A program made the translations under genes and the position numbers. The notes under the pieces are model-generated. The model was not told the DNA's origin. It saw only the letters and a program-made list of their open reading frames with translations, and did no database searches. A stretch of DNA of 64,000 nt, from assembly GCF_004331345.1 (NCBI RefSeq), contig NZ_SJJZ01000004.1:496001-560000 (forward strand), in the 5' to 3' direction. The first letter of the stretch is position 1, and each line of letters begins with the position of its first letter. This stretch comes from Kribbella soli. GTDB lineage: Bacteria; Actinomycetota; Actinomycetes; Propionibacteriales; Kribbellaceae. Below are positions 1 through 7,277 of this stretch, piece after piece.

Positions 1-812
1 ACGCCCCGCGCCGGCTCCTGTCGTACCTGCTCGTCGCCGGCATCGCCGTGACCGCGCTCTTTCCACTCGCGTGGATGGCGATCTCCGGCTTCAAGGGTCA
101 GAACGAAGTACTGCGCACCCCGTTCCAGTTCTTCCCCGACGTATGGCGGCTCGACAACTACCGCCTGATCCTCGAGGACCCGCCGTTCGTCCGTGCCATG
201 GTCATCACGTTCGTCGGCGCCGTCATCTTCACCGTCGCGAGCCTGGTGGTGAACTCCATGGCGGCGTACGCGTTCGCCCGCCTCGAGTTCGCCGGAAAGC
301 GGTGGTGGTGGCTGGTCTGCATCACGCCGATGTTCGTCCCGGCGATGGCGATCCTGCTGACGTCGTTCGTCGTCGTGAGCAAACTCGGCATGCTCGACAC
401 CCTGGCGGTGCTCATCATCCCCGGCGTCGCGTCGAGCGCCCAGATGTTCTTCCTGCGCCAGTTCTACCTCAACATGCCGGCGGCGGTGGAGGAGGCCGCA
501 CTCATCGACGGCGCGACCCGCTGGCAGATCTTCCTGCAGATCTTCGTACCGCAGTCGCTCGGGCCCTTCGTCGTCGTCGGCATCGCCTCGTTCCTCGGCT
601 ACTGGAACTCGTACGTGTGGCCGGTACTCGTCATCTCGAACCCCGACCTGACCCAGATCATGCAGTACCTCGCCACGTTCCGCTCGGCCCGCGGCAACGA
701 GTGGGGCATGCTGATGGCCGGCTCGACCCTGGCAGCACTACCAACAATCCTGCTCGTCCTCATCTTCCAGCGCTACATAGTCAACGGCGTCCGCCTCGCC
801 GGCATCAAGTAA
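1..812 (+). CDS. Carbohydrate ABC transporter permease, MalG type (5' partial)
   Basis: Inner-membrane permease of a binding-protein-dependent sugar importer. The frame is open from base 3 to the TAA at 810-812, and the first GTG (base 48) is internal to a hydrophobic helix, so the gene starts before the window. Five to six hydrophobic segments are visible. The cytoplasmic EAA loop that docks the ATPase is clear near bases 485-550 (EEAALIDGA followed by an I-x-VP pattern). The C-terminus ends in VNGVRLAGIK, typical of MalG-like subunits. The partner MalF-type permease and binding protein should lie to the left. Substrate cannot be told from the sequence. The family call is secure. Confidence 0.93.
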   Translation, partial: APRRLLSYLLVAGIAVTALFPLAWMAISGFKGQNEVLRTPFQFFPDVWRLDNYRLILEDPPFVRAMVITFVGAVIFTVASLVVNSMAAYAFARLEFAGKRWWWLVCITPMFVPAMAILLTSFVVVSKLGMLDTLAVLIIPGVASSAQMFFLRQFYLNMPAAVEEAALIDGATRWQIFLQIFVPQSLGPFVVVGIASFLGYWNSYVWPVLVISNPDLTQIMQYLATFRSARGNEWGMLMAGSTLAALPTILLVLIFQRYIVNGVRLAGIK

Positions 813-957
813 CCTCCCCCACCGCCCCCTAAGACCGAGCACGGCACAACACCGCGCCGAGGGTGCGCACGCCGCGCACCGGCGACCGGAGCTGTCGAGG
901 TGAGCGCCTCGCCTGCGGCAAGGCCGCGACATCGGTGTGGGAGCAGCGGTGCGCGGG

Positions 958-1095
958 TCAGTTGTCAGGTTGTTGGGGGTGTGCTCGGGTCGCGGTGACG
1001 GCGGCGTCGATGTTCCGGTAGATCACGAGTCCTGATCCGTTGTCGGTGTGGTGGAGGACGTCGCGGACTTGGCCGTTGACCTGCTCACTCTCCGG
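958..1095 (-). pseudogene. Small ORF fragment, start region shared with the island end
   Basis: About 45 codons with natural amino-acid composition and high third-position GC, ending in TGA at 958-960. It begins with ESEQVNG directly after the hairpin at 1086-1104. The same arrangement (arm motif, hairpin, then an ESKQVSS start) occurs at 3483-3402, where the reading frame runs straight into the tRNA fragment. The codon before GAG is CCG here and TTG at the other site, so no start is intact here. Function unknown. It may be the first gene or leader of the integrative elements. Confidence 0.35.
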
Positions 1096-1104
1096 TGGAG
1101 AGTG
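1086..1104. repeat. Hairpin CACTCTCC-GGT-GGAGAGTG, copy 1
   Basis: Perfect 8-bp arms with a 3-nt loop, preceded by GACCTGCT. The same unit, with two loop and one stem-pair changes, lies at 3402-3422. Both are followed 44-46 bp later by the arm motif. Confidence 0.6.
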
Positions 1105-1147
1105 CACGCGGTGTAGCTGCGTTTTGCAACCCTTCGCGCTCATTCCG

Positions 1148-1165
1148 GTGAGTAAACGGTGAGTT
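1148..1165 (+). repeat. Integrase-arm-like motif, copy 1
   Basis: GTGAGTAAACGGTGAGTT, an internal direct repeat of GTGAGT. Related copies are at 3244-3261, 3465-3483 and 23638-23655, always next to an att site or an element-end ORF. A role as an integrase or excisionase arm site is inferred from position only. Confidence 0.45.
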
Positions 1166-1167
1166 CT

Positions 1168-1326
1168 CGACAGATCTGGTGCGGCCCCGGCAACGACGGC
1201 ATCTACGATGCCAACACCAGCATCCGCGTCGGCTACGACACGATCTACGGCGACAGGTACTACTTGTACGGCAAGTTCGGCGACGCCGGCGAGGACGTAC
1301 TGCTCGGAGGCAGCTACGGCACCCCT
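1168..1326 (+). pseudogene. Fragment of RTX / hemolysin-type calcium-binding repeats
   Basis: The plus frame reads three degenerate nonapeptide-type units: CGPGNDGIYD, GYDTIYGD and GDAGEDVLLGG. This is the GGxGxDxLx pattern of RTX calcium-binding repeats. The frame opens abruptly at the arm motif and loses sense after GGSYGTP near 1326. It is about 53 residues with no start, no secretion signal and no flanking repeats, so it is a remnant carried by rearrangement rather than a working gene. Confidence 0.45.
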
Positions 1327-1557
1327 TGCCAACACGAGCACGCCTGCTTCACTGAACTTGTCAATCGTCGCCGCGGTGCCCATCTAGCGGCCGGTTGTGC
1401 GGAGCCACCAAGCGCCAGGAGCTCGGCAAGAGCTGCGGCCAGAGGGAAACTGAATGTCCAGGTGGTCCGAACACCACCCTTCTTAGGCTCGGGGGCCAAC
1501 TGCGCAGCACACTGTGGGAGGGCAATCGCGGTCAGCGCCCTCTGTTAGCCTCGAAAC

Positions 1558-2199
1558 ATGCCTGCTAATCCCAGTCTGGTCGTCGGATTCTTGCTGCTAT
1601 CAGCCCTGTTGTCCGCAATCCCGGGACCGTCGGTCCTGTTGGGGACCAGTCGCGCGATCACTCGTGGCCGCCGGTCAGCGATGTTGATCGTGCTCGGGAA
1701 CTTCGCGGGCGGCATGGCGCTCCTGGCGCTCGTACTGGCCGGTCTGGGCGTGATCGTGGCCACTTCGGCGAAGCTCTTCATGGTGGTCAAGCTCGCCGGC
1801 GCCGGTTACCTCCTATGGCTCGGAATTCGCTCAATTCTTTCGGCGCGATCTGGCGGATCCGGCCACCTTGCCCAGCCTGTTGCCGACCGCCCCGCCCATC
1901 CGGTAGCCGCGGTGCGTCAGGGATTCCTCGTCGGAGTGGCGAACCCCAAGAGCATTGTGTCGCTGATGGCGATCCTGCCCCAGTTCGTCGACCACAACCT
2001 CGGGCACCCGACCCTTCAGATGCTGGTCATCGGAGTCACCGGCGGAATAGCTCAACTTCTGATTGAGACGCTCTGGGTCATCGCCGCCGGGTCCCTGCGA
2101 ACCTGGTTCCAACATCGCCCGTCCCGCATGCAGGCCCTCAAAGCAACAGGCGGAGTCGCGATGATCGGGCTGGCCGGCAAGCTCGCAATCCGAAGTTGA
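1558..2199 (+). CDS. LysE/RhtB-family amino-acid exporter
   Basis: A 213-aa membrane protein of normal family length. The N-terminal helix carries the family signature SAIPGPSVLLGTSRAITRGRR (residues about 18-38), where the P-G-P turn and following basic loop are characteristic. Six hydrophobic segments follow, including a conserved NPKSIVSLMAILPQF stretch near residue 130. Members export amino acids, homoserine lactones or similar small solutes across the inner membrane. ATG start at 1558. It stands alone between two stretches of gene debris, so it may be cargo of an old element. Substrate unknown. Confidence 0.9.
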   Translation: MPANPSLVVGFLLLSALLSAIPGPSVLLGTSRAITRGRRSAMLIVLGNFAGGMALLALVLAGLGVIVATSAKLFMVVKLAGAGYLLWLGIRSILSARSGGSGHLAQPVADRPAHPVAAVRQGFLVGVANPKSIVSLMAILPQFVDHNLGHPTLQMLVIGVTGGIAQLLIETLWVIAAGSLRTWFQHRPSRMQALKATGGVAMIGLAGKLAIRS

Positions 2200-2318
2200 C
2201 CCAGGGGCGTCGAGTGCCTGGACCGAACCGGCGGATCCACGTCGGCCGCGACATCGAGACACAAAGTGACCGACGTCATCAACCCGACCACGATGGTCCT
2301 GACGACAGCCGAGGTCTA

Positions 2319-2497
2319 TCAACTGAGCCGATCGACAGTGGCGGTCAGTTGAGTTTCGGCCTCAGCACGCCGCTGCCGCAGGTGCTTCAGCGACTCCTCC
2401 AAAGCCGCAACCTCGCCGAGCCAAGCCCGATCTTGCGCCTCCGCTAAACGAGCCTCCGCGTTGCAGGTCATCTCGATGCGTGGCAGCTGGGCGGGAT
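2319..2497 (-). pseudogene. C-terminal coiled-coil fragment, cut by a junction near 2.49 kb
   Basis: On the minus strand a frame ending in TGA at 2319-2321 reads a charged helical tail (RLAEAQDRAWLGEVAALEE, then KHLRQRRAEAETQL). The AEAxxxxWLGEVxxLExSL pattern resembles helical tails I associate with some actinobacterial recombinase or mobile-element proteins, but I cannot name the family with confidence. The frame loses sense at about 2.49 kb, exactly where the MazG-C gene of the opposite strand begins. The two pieces therefore appear joined by a recombination event. Confidence 0.35.
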
Positions 2498-3130
2498 GTG
2501 GCGGTCGCCAACATCGAGAAGATCAAGGACCGATGGCGCCCCACGCCCGCCGAGGACCGCTCGTACTTCGACGAGTACTTCCCAACGGAAGAGCAACTCC
2601 CTCGAAAGGTCGTCATCGCTTTCGAGACGGCCCTTCGTGAGGACGGCCGGGAGGTCGTCGTGGTGACGAGACCCGACGGTACGCAGGCCGGTGACCCTCT
2701 GACCAACGCCTCGCGGATCGACGACGACTACCGCTTCCACGACGCTTTCCACCTCGCGTACGCCGCAGTACTCGGCTGGTCGCCCGTTACCCGATTCCTC
2801 CTCGGTCGCAAGCGCAGGAGCCGCCCCGAATTCGACGAGGCCGAGGACGGCGGCCGCGCCATCGCGATCGAGGAAGGCATCTCCGCGATGGTCTTCTCCT
2901 ACGCCGCGAGGCACGGGTACCTGGAGAACGTCACGCGGATCGACCACGAGTTCCTGACCACGATCGGCCACATGACCGCACATCTCGAGGTGGGCGCGGC
3001 ACGCGCCGCGGACTGGGAGGTCGCCATCCTGTCCGGCTACAAGGTCTGGTGGCAGCTGCGCAGGCAAGGCGGCGGTCGCGTCGAACTCAACCTCGATGCC
3101 CAGACTCTGACCGTTCTGGCGACTAGTTAA
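2480..3130 (+). CDS. MazG C-terminal domain protein, lacking the pyrophosphohydrolase half
   Basis: 216 aa. The whole length matches the C-terminal domain found after the NTP-pyrophosphohydrolase domain in long MazG-like proteins. Visible markers are FPTEEQLPRK, GDPLTNASRIDDDYRFHDAFHLAYAAVLGWSP in two segments, RKRRSRP, DGGRAIAIEEGISAMVF, and a C-terminal VELNLDAQTL. The first residues (VANIEKIKDRW) look like the linker that normally follows MazG, but upstream sequence is unrelated debris. The N-terminal enzyme domain therefore seems to have been lost at a breakpoint near 2.48 kb. GTG start. It may be a relic or a stand-alone domain. Long MazG proteins are often seen near defence genes. Confidence 0.7.
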   Translation: MAAGRDVAVANIEKIKDRWRPTPAEDRSYFDEYFPTEEQLPRKVVIAFETALREDGREVVVVTRPDGTQAGDPLTNASRIDDDYRFHDAFHLAYAAVLGWSPVTRFLLGRKRRSRPEFDEAEDGGRAIAIEEGISAMVFSYAARHGYLENVTRIDHEFLTTIGHMTAHLEVGAARAADWEVAILSGYKVWWQLRRQGGGRVELNLDAQTLTVLATS

Positions 3131-3243
3131 CGACGAGTCGCAACGCCTCAAGGGTGCCCGGGGGGAGCAACGTGAGCACGATCGCGATGCGTCGGCGGAG
3201 CCTACGATCTCGCAGCAGACCTCGGTCGCGCTGCTGCAAAGTA

Positions 3244-3261
3244 GTGAGTAAATCGTGAGTT
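3244..3261 (+). repeat. Integrase-arm-like motif, copy 2
   Basis: GTGAGTAAATCGTGAGTT, 15 bp left of the left att repeat. The surrounding 45 bp align with the integrase-side flank of the right att site at 23630-23670 at roughly three matches in four. The left att site therefore also looks like the integrase end of a second, outer element. Confidence 0.5.
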
Positions 3262-3276
3262 GGGACCCGGACGTTG

Positions 3277-3345
3277 ATCACTTCCGGGTTATATGGCCAG
3301 GTCAGAGAGCCGGTGAGGGGACTCGAACCCCTAACCCCCGCTTTA
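3277..3345. repeat. Left attachment repeat of the tRNA-Thr island (69 bp)
   Basis: Identical over 69 bp to 23671-23739. It starts at ATCACTTCCGGG, 31 bp beyond the tRNA 3' end, and stops at CCCCGCTTTA within the anticodon arm. To the right of 3345 the sequence diverges. A perfect tRNA-3'-end duplication 20.4 kb from the intact tRNA with an integrase remnant beside one copy is the standard signature of a site-specifically integrated element. Confidence 0.9.
3308..3345 (-). pseudogene. tRNA-Thr 3'-half fragment
   Basis: Minus-strand copy of the discriminator base, acceptor 3' strand, T arm, variable loop and 3' side of the anticodon stem of the tRNA-Thr at 23702-23774. The anticodon and the whole 5' half are missing, so it cannot make a tRNA. 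It is the att-site footprint. Confidence 0.88.
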
Positions 3346-3401
3346 GCGTGCCAGGCCTCTCGTCGTACCGCACCACTACCCGAAAGTTGCTGCTGACCTG
3401 C

Positions 3402-3422
3402 TTACTCTCCAATGGAGAGTAA
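3402..3422. repeat. Hairpin TTACTCTCC-AAT-GGAGAGTAA, copy 2
   Basis: Perfect 9-bp arms, 3-nt loop. On the minus strand TTG-GAG-AGT-AAG opens a frame (ESKQVSSNFRVVVRYDERPG) that runs left into the tRNA fragment. Homologous to the unit at 1086-1104. The stem would fold around the possible start codon. Confidence 0.6.
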
Positions 3423-3464
3423 GCAGTTGTTGGCGACTGTGCTCGGTATGTTTCGTTTAATCCG

Positions 3465-3483
3465 GTGAGTAAAACGGTGAGTT
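3465..3483 (+). repeat. Integrase-arm-like motif, copy 3
   Basis: GTGAGTAAAACGGTGAGTT, 120 bp inside the left att repeat. Together with copy 2 it places an arm on each side of the core, as in a circular attP. Confidence 0.5.
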
Positions 3484-3847
3484 GCCATAGGCACGAAACG
3501 GCAGGGCCGAGGCGATCAGGGAACTCTGGTGACGCCCGAGACGCTCGCTCCCACCGGGCTGATCCGACGCATCTTCCCACCGCCGTTGTGACGCTCTCCC
3601 TCAACTCCCTCGCCGCTCGGTGAGGACCGGGCACCAGTCTCTGCGGTCTGAAGGCTCGCTGAGCTCGTCTACTCCCAGACTGTCCACACCTGATCAGATT
3701 ATTCCCAGGCGATATAGATTCTCTCTACGAGATCCATTATCAAGTCCGCCGGATCCTCGCCCCTTCTTCAATGAACAACATCTCCTCAAGCTGCTTTCGG
3801 TCGACCGCAGGGATAGCCGCCCAGAACGCGATCCGGCGCATGTTTCA
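3484..3847. other. Non-coding left end of the island
   Basis: About 360 bp in which I see no supported gene. It is slightly more AT-rich around 3690-3790 than the neighbourhood. It ends at the stop of the phosphotransferase gene. Confidence 0.4.
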
Positions 3848-4705
3848 TCACCGCAGAGCGTCCAGCAGTTTGTCGATCGATGCAGCCAGGCCGCGGAGGC
3901 GATCGCGCGCGGCCGCCACCTCGTCACGCCCGAGCTCGGTGTCGATGCGGTGGTCAGCGTTGTAGTCGAGCCACTCTCCCTGACCGGCCACCCAACCCCC
4001 GAACACCCATGGCTCGGCAGGCAGCTCGATGCCAACAGTCGACCGATAAGCATCGACCGCAGCCCGGAAGGCGACCGCGTCAAAGCCAGCCCAGTCCAGG
4101 GCAACGGCCACTACCTCTTGAACCGCCGGAATGGGCCCCGCGGCGTCCCAATCCACGGCGAGCACACCGTGTTCGGAGCGGAGCACGTTCTTACGATCCA
4201 AGTCGCGATGGCTGTCCACGGCCAGCAGCCGCGCGGGCGCCCCTGCAGTGACAAGCTCGGCAAGCACCGTGATGTCCCGGCCCCAGCGCTGTGACTCCCA
4301 CACGCCACCACGCCGCTCATCGAGTCGCGTTCCACCGACAGCGTGGATTCGCCCCAGCAGACCCATCACCTCGAGCACAGATACATCACCTGGGGTCGAA
4401 TCCGCCCACTCATGCACACGCACCAACGACGTGCCAATCAGAGCAAGCGCGCCACCACTCACCGGCTCAACCACCGGCCTCGGCATCGGCACGCCGCCTG
4501 CATACGCGCGTCGTTCGATCTCGAACGACGCCTCGATATTGGCGACGAAGTCCGGTCGATCAACACTGGCCACCATCCGCTTGACCGCATAGCTGCCGGA
4601 CTCGGTCACCACTCGCCACATCTCGTTCGACAGTCCGCCCGGCACACGGGCGGCCGGGGCAAGACGCCGACCAAGCCGAAAATGTTCAACCACCGCATCG
4701 ATCAC
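3848..4705 (-). CDS. Aminoglycoside/choline-kinase-like phosphotransferase (APH family)
   Basis: 285 aa, of normal length for APH-fold small-molecule kinases. The catalytic loop SHRDLDRKNVL (H166, D168, N173) and the metal-binding segment AVDWDAAGP (D185) are both present, and SYAVKRM (about 39-44) supplies the ATP lysine. Such enzymes phosphorylate aminoglycosides, other antibiotics or metabolites. The substrate cannot be read from the sequence, and many actinobacterial members are not resistance genes. ATG start at 4705. It is the first apparently intact gene inside the island and is transcribed toward the left att site. Confidence 0.88.
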   Translation of the reverse strand: MIDAVVEHFRLGRRLAPAARVPGGLSNEMWRVVTESGSYAVKRMVASVDRPDFVANIEASFEIERRAYAGGVPMPRPVVEPVSGGALALIGTSLVRVHEWADSTPGDVSVLEVMGLLGRIHAVGGTRLDERRGGVWESQRWGRDITVLAELVTAGAPARLLAVDSHRDLDRKNVLRSEHGVLAVDWDAAGPIPAVQEVVAVALDWAGFDAVAFRAAVDAYRSTVGIELPAEPWVFGGWVAGQGEWLDYNADHRIDTELGRDEVAAARDRLRGLAASIDKLLDALR

Positions 4706-4879
4706 ACGCGCATGCTCCCACCACCAGCGCGTGGCCGACCATCCATTTCCCTATCGTCGATAGGCACCAGAGACATCGCATCGACGGCAGACCGGCAAAG
4801 ACGCGTCCGCAACCGCTCTGAGCACGGCCAGGGGAACCAACACCTGCCGCGCGCTACAGATAAGCGGACATCAGCGCCC

Positions 4880-5193
4880 GCTGAAACTTTGAATGCTCGC
4901 CGGTACGCCGGCTTCTCGTGGACGGTCTCCGCCGGGCGTTGATCATCTTCGCGCCGGTCGTGACGTCTTTCGCCCAGAACGGAAGCAGCCCTAGCGGAAC
5001 GCGCGGAGCTCGCGCGTCGGGTCGGTGTCCTCGCCGGCGTCCTGCGGGACGCGGGCGATCACTACCGGGCTGTTCTTTTGTCGGTGTCACGTTGAAAATC
5101 ACGGCCGCGCAACTCGTCGGCATTGCTCTCGTCCACGACGAAGCGCTCGAGGAATTCGGCGCGGCTGGCCACCGAGGCGTATCGACCACACAT
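4880..5193 (-). pseudogene. SOS-response-associated peptidase (SRAP/YedK) pseudogene, multiply frameshifted
   Basis: ATG at 5193 opens MCGRYASVASRAEFLERF, the SRAP N-terminus with the catalytic Cys2. After GRDF the sense moves to another frame (NVTPTKEQP), then back (VVIARVPQDAGEDTDPT), then to RWGLLPFWAKD with a TAG in place of the Trp codon. KMINAR follows, and one base later AETVHEKPAYRRAFK in a further frame. At least four small indels are needed. The sequence then stops matching, losing the rest of the domain (DGFYEW region). SRAP proteins form DNA-protein crosslinks at abasic sites. This copy cannot function. Confidence 0.75.
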
Positions 5194-5509
5194 GCCAGCC
5201 ACCCTGCCACGTCACACGGACAACAGCAGCGATGCCAGCGGAGCTACCGGCCTCGAATGGTATGCACCGCGAACGCCTGGCCAGCAAGGAAGCCGCGCAC
5301 CCTACCGTGATCGGGTGGTCGCCTGGCCCCGGCGGCCAGGAGGGTGCCGCCGGGGTCTGAGGCGAACGTCAACAGCCTGGGTCCGTGCGTGGGGATCACG
5401 GTAGGTCCGGGGTCGGATCAGGCTCTTCCGCACCAGCGGGGTCGATCAACGTGGACGTCTGCAGCGCTGCCGAGAGAGCCGTGCTGCCCTCGGCGAAGTG
5501 GCATCGCTG
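5194..5509. other. Unassigned sequence
   Basis: About 315 bp between the SRAP relic and the LuxR fragment. Reading frames on both strands lack recognisable motifs and natural composition. I see nothing to annotate. Confidence 0.4.
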
Positions 5510-5698
5510 TTAGCGGGTTCGTTCGACGATGCGGGCGAGTTCGACGCGGGACTGTACGCCGAGTGTGCGGAAGATCTGTCGCAGGTGGTAGTCGACCGTG
5601 TGTGGCGAGAGGAAGAGCATGGCGGCGGTCTCTCGGTTGGTGAGTCCGCGGGCGACTTGTTCGGCGATGGTCCGTTCGGAGTCGGTCAGGAGCCACAA
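5510..5698 (-). pseudogene. LuxR-type HTH fragment joined in frame to RHS debris
   Basis: 62 codons reading LTDSERTIAEQVARGLTNRE then LSPHTVDYHLRQIFRTLGV, a complete LuxR-family helix-turn-helix (DNA-recognition helix around TVDYHLRQIF) with the usual short tail. It normally closes a regulator of 200 to 900 aa, but the preceding in-frame sequence is YD-repeat RHS code, not a receiver or ATPase. The only possible start is a TTG at 5698 without a good ribosome site. Best read as the 3' end of a LuxR regulator fused to an RHS fragment by recombination. Confidence 0.65.
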
Positions 5699-5898
5699 AC
5701 GCGCTGCAGTGTCAGCGGTGTCGAAAGCGCGAGTAACGGTCGTGGCACAGGAGCCGTCGGAGGCTGCGGGTGCTGTGGCCTTGGTGAGCCGGTTGTCGTT
5801 GGCATCGAAGCCGTAGGTGCGGGTGACGCAAGCCGGTGTTTGGGTCGGGTCGGTGATATCAACGCCGGAGGACGCTGGGGTGCGGTCGTTGACCTGGG
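5699..5898 (-). pseudogene. RHS/YD-repeat fragment B
   Basis: The minus frame continuous with the LuxR fragment reads VDLDLTQVNDRTPASSGVD, then ACVTRTYGFDANDNRLTK and ATTVTRAFDTADTAAR. These are YD-repeat-like strings (YGFDANDNRLTK) of an RHS protein different from the large one at 11.4-20 kb. No start codon was found in this frame. It abuts fragment A, whose frame stops at 5899, so two different RHS genes are spliced here. Confidence 0.6.
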
Positions 5899-6238
5899 TC
5901 AGGTCGAGGTCGACGCCGCGGCACCGATCTTCTCGGACTGGTTGGTGACGCGGTCGAACGGGTCGTAGGTCTGGTTGCGGGTGAACGCCGGGGTGCCGGC
6001 GGCGTCGAACTTCTGCTGGCGGACCAGGCGGTCGTAGCCGCCGTAGGCGTTCTGTTCCACCACCTGGGTCCCGACATCGGCCGTGGTGGAGCGACCGAAC
6101 GGGTCGTACCGCTGGTTCAGCGTCGTCGCACCGGTGACTGTTTTAGTCAGCCGGTTTCGGTCATAGGTCATCGTCGACGTCGTGGCGCCGATCGGTCTGC
6201 GCGTTGCCGGCCGCGTCGTACTCGTAGGACTCGCTGTG
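5899..6238 (-). pseudogene. RHS core fragment A, near-copy of part of the large RHS gene
   Basis: Reads TYDRNRLTKTVTGATTLNQR, YDPFGRSTTADVGTQVVEQN and TYDPFDRVTNQSEKIGAAAS. This is almost residue-for-residue the segment of the large RHS protein encoded at about 12.61-12.87 kb. Upstream, ESYEYDAAGNAQ (about 6200-6235) also matches, but a one-base shift separates it from the rest. The copy is cut at both ends. It is either a donor/recipient of recombination with the intact gene or the remains of a displaced RHS gene. Confidence 0.8.
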
Positions 6239-6719
6239 TCGGTGCCAGCGCCATGGAGGCGATCGATACGCCGGTCTCGGCATCCACGAACGCTTCGAGC
6301 TCCTCGATCAACTGCGCGCGCATGCCCACTGGACCATTCTCATGTCAACTTCGTGTCACGACATGAGCATGGCCCTCCGCTGATCATGGGCGAACAGCGA
6401 ATGGGAGGTGACGGATGGCGAAACACCTGGCTCGGCGACCCGGCATCCGATCAATGTGATCGGTAGTCGACAACGCAGTCAGCGGAGTCTGGGGGACAAT
6501 CCTTCGCCTCTGCGTTCTCCTGCTCACTCTGGCCGTGTGCACGGCTGGCGCCGGTCAGGCCGTCGCACACATCACCAAGGCGCTCTGCGGAATCGCGTCA
6601 TGAACTGCGGTCCGGAGCGATGAGTGCCCGACATCGCGAGTCCATCCCTTGCTCACAAGCTGAGATCCGGCTCGAATATGTCAACGCGTTGGGATCGATC
6701 GGCCTCGTCCCAGTGACAG
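6239..6719. other. Unassigned sequence between RHS fragments
   Basis: 480 bp without a supported gene. Two coding-like scraps are visible. A minus frame near 6245-6330 reads MRAQLIEELEAFVDAETGVS. A plus frame at about 6470-6603 encodes a hydrophobic stretch (TILRLCVLLLTLAVCTAGAG) ending in TGA but has no start codon. Neither can be assigned. Confidence 0.35.
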
Positions 6720-6721
6720 GT

Positions 6722-6806
6722 CTTGGAGGGCGCCGTTGAACATGTCGCGGGTGAGGAACCGGTTCAGGCTCAGGTTGTACTCGCGGAAGCCCATGCCTTA
6801 CGGGCC
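6722..6806 (-). pseudogene. RHS hyperconserved C-terminal motif, remnant
   Basis: The minus frame reads GMGFREYNLSLNRFLTRDMF then NGALQDL, matching the DMGFREYNPGLNRYLS core of the intact RHS protein, with a stop just upstream in the same frame. In intact genes this motif sits some 70 residues before the variable toxin tip, so this marks where a former toxin tip joined the core. The immunity-like genes that follow from 6960 on would have served that or a neighbouring tip. Confidence 0.75.
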
Positions 6807-6959
6807 AGGCGACCCGTCATAGCAGCTGCAGCTGCAGCTGAACCGGCTGATGCTCTGGCACAAGGGCCCCACCGCCGCCGTCTTCGCAACTTACCTAGCG
6901 TGATGAGGTGCGCCCGCAGTCACAGCGCACCTCATCGTCATGCAGCGGCCAGCTCCCAG

Positions 6960-7277
6960 CTATCCTCGGCGCTCGACAATTGCTTCGATCAGTGCCACCG
7001 CAAGCCAGTGTCCTCTGAGCTGCGCCATGTGAAGAGCAGAGCCTGCACCACTAGCGACAGGTGAGACAAGCGGATCCGCGCCTCGTGCGAGCAGGTATGC
7101 CGTGACATCAACGTGCAGCGGCTCACCCGTCTGCGTGTGTCCATCGATTTCGGCGTCTACCGCGTGCTGAAGCAGCGTCAGTCCACCGTCGACCTCTTCA
7201 ACGTCGACGCCGCCGTCTAGCAGCTCACGCAGCCGCGCCAGATCTTCGCTCTCAACAGCAGCATGAGCGGGTGTCAT
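6960..7277 (-). CDS. Small ankyrin-repeat-like protein, probable immunity protein (copy 1)
   Basis: 105 aa. The sequence AAVESEDLARLRELLDGGVD followed by TLLQHAVD and VTAYLLARGADPL, ALHMAQLRGHW is the helix-turn-helix pattern of two to three ankyrin units. About 75% identical to the protein at 8948-9262. The ATG overlaps the stop of the 7274-7624 gene (ATGA), so the two are translationally coupled. Ankyrin-type small proteins are frequent immunity partners in RHS/polymorphic toxin loci, and position downstream of RHS pieces fits that. The cognate toxin is not known. Confidence 0.7.
   Translation of the reverse strand: MTPAHAAVESEDLARLRELLDGGVDVEEVDGGLTLLQHAVDAEIDGHTQTGEPLHVDVTAYLLARGADPLVSPVASGAGSALHMAQLRGHWLAVALIEAIVERRG

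Larger units (their letters stand above)
813..1557. other. Gene-poor junction region with fragments
   Basis: No intact gene is supported here. It holds a short minus-strand coding-like fragment (958-1095), a hairpin (1086-1104), an arm-like repeat (1148-1165) and a fragment of RTX-type repeats (1168-1326). The rest shows nothing recognisable. Its repeats recur at the left end of the tRNA-Thr island, so I read it as the scar of an older insertion. Confidence 0.5.

Noticed and set aside
2266-2352. 28-codon plus-strand ORF reading TTMVLTTAEVYQLSRSTVAV, reminiscent of an excisionase HTH start
   Set aside because: Too short and stops before a complete helix-turn-helix; no ribosome site.
3302-3634. 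Minus-strand open frame through the left att site
   Set aside because: It includes the tRNA fragment and is not a full gene. Only its first 20 or so codons match another site and are reported as part of the repeat.
3848-4705. Calling the island kinase an aminoglycoside-resistance determinant
   Set aside because: Catalytic motifs show only the APH fold; specificity cannot be inferred, and many actinobacterial members are not resistance enzymes.
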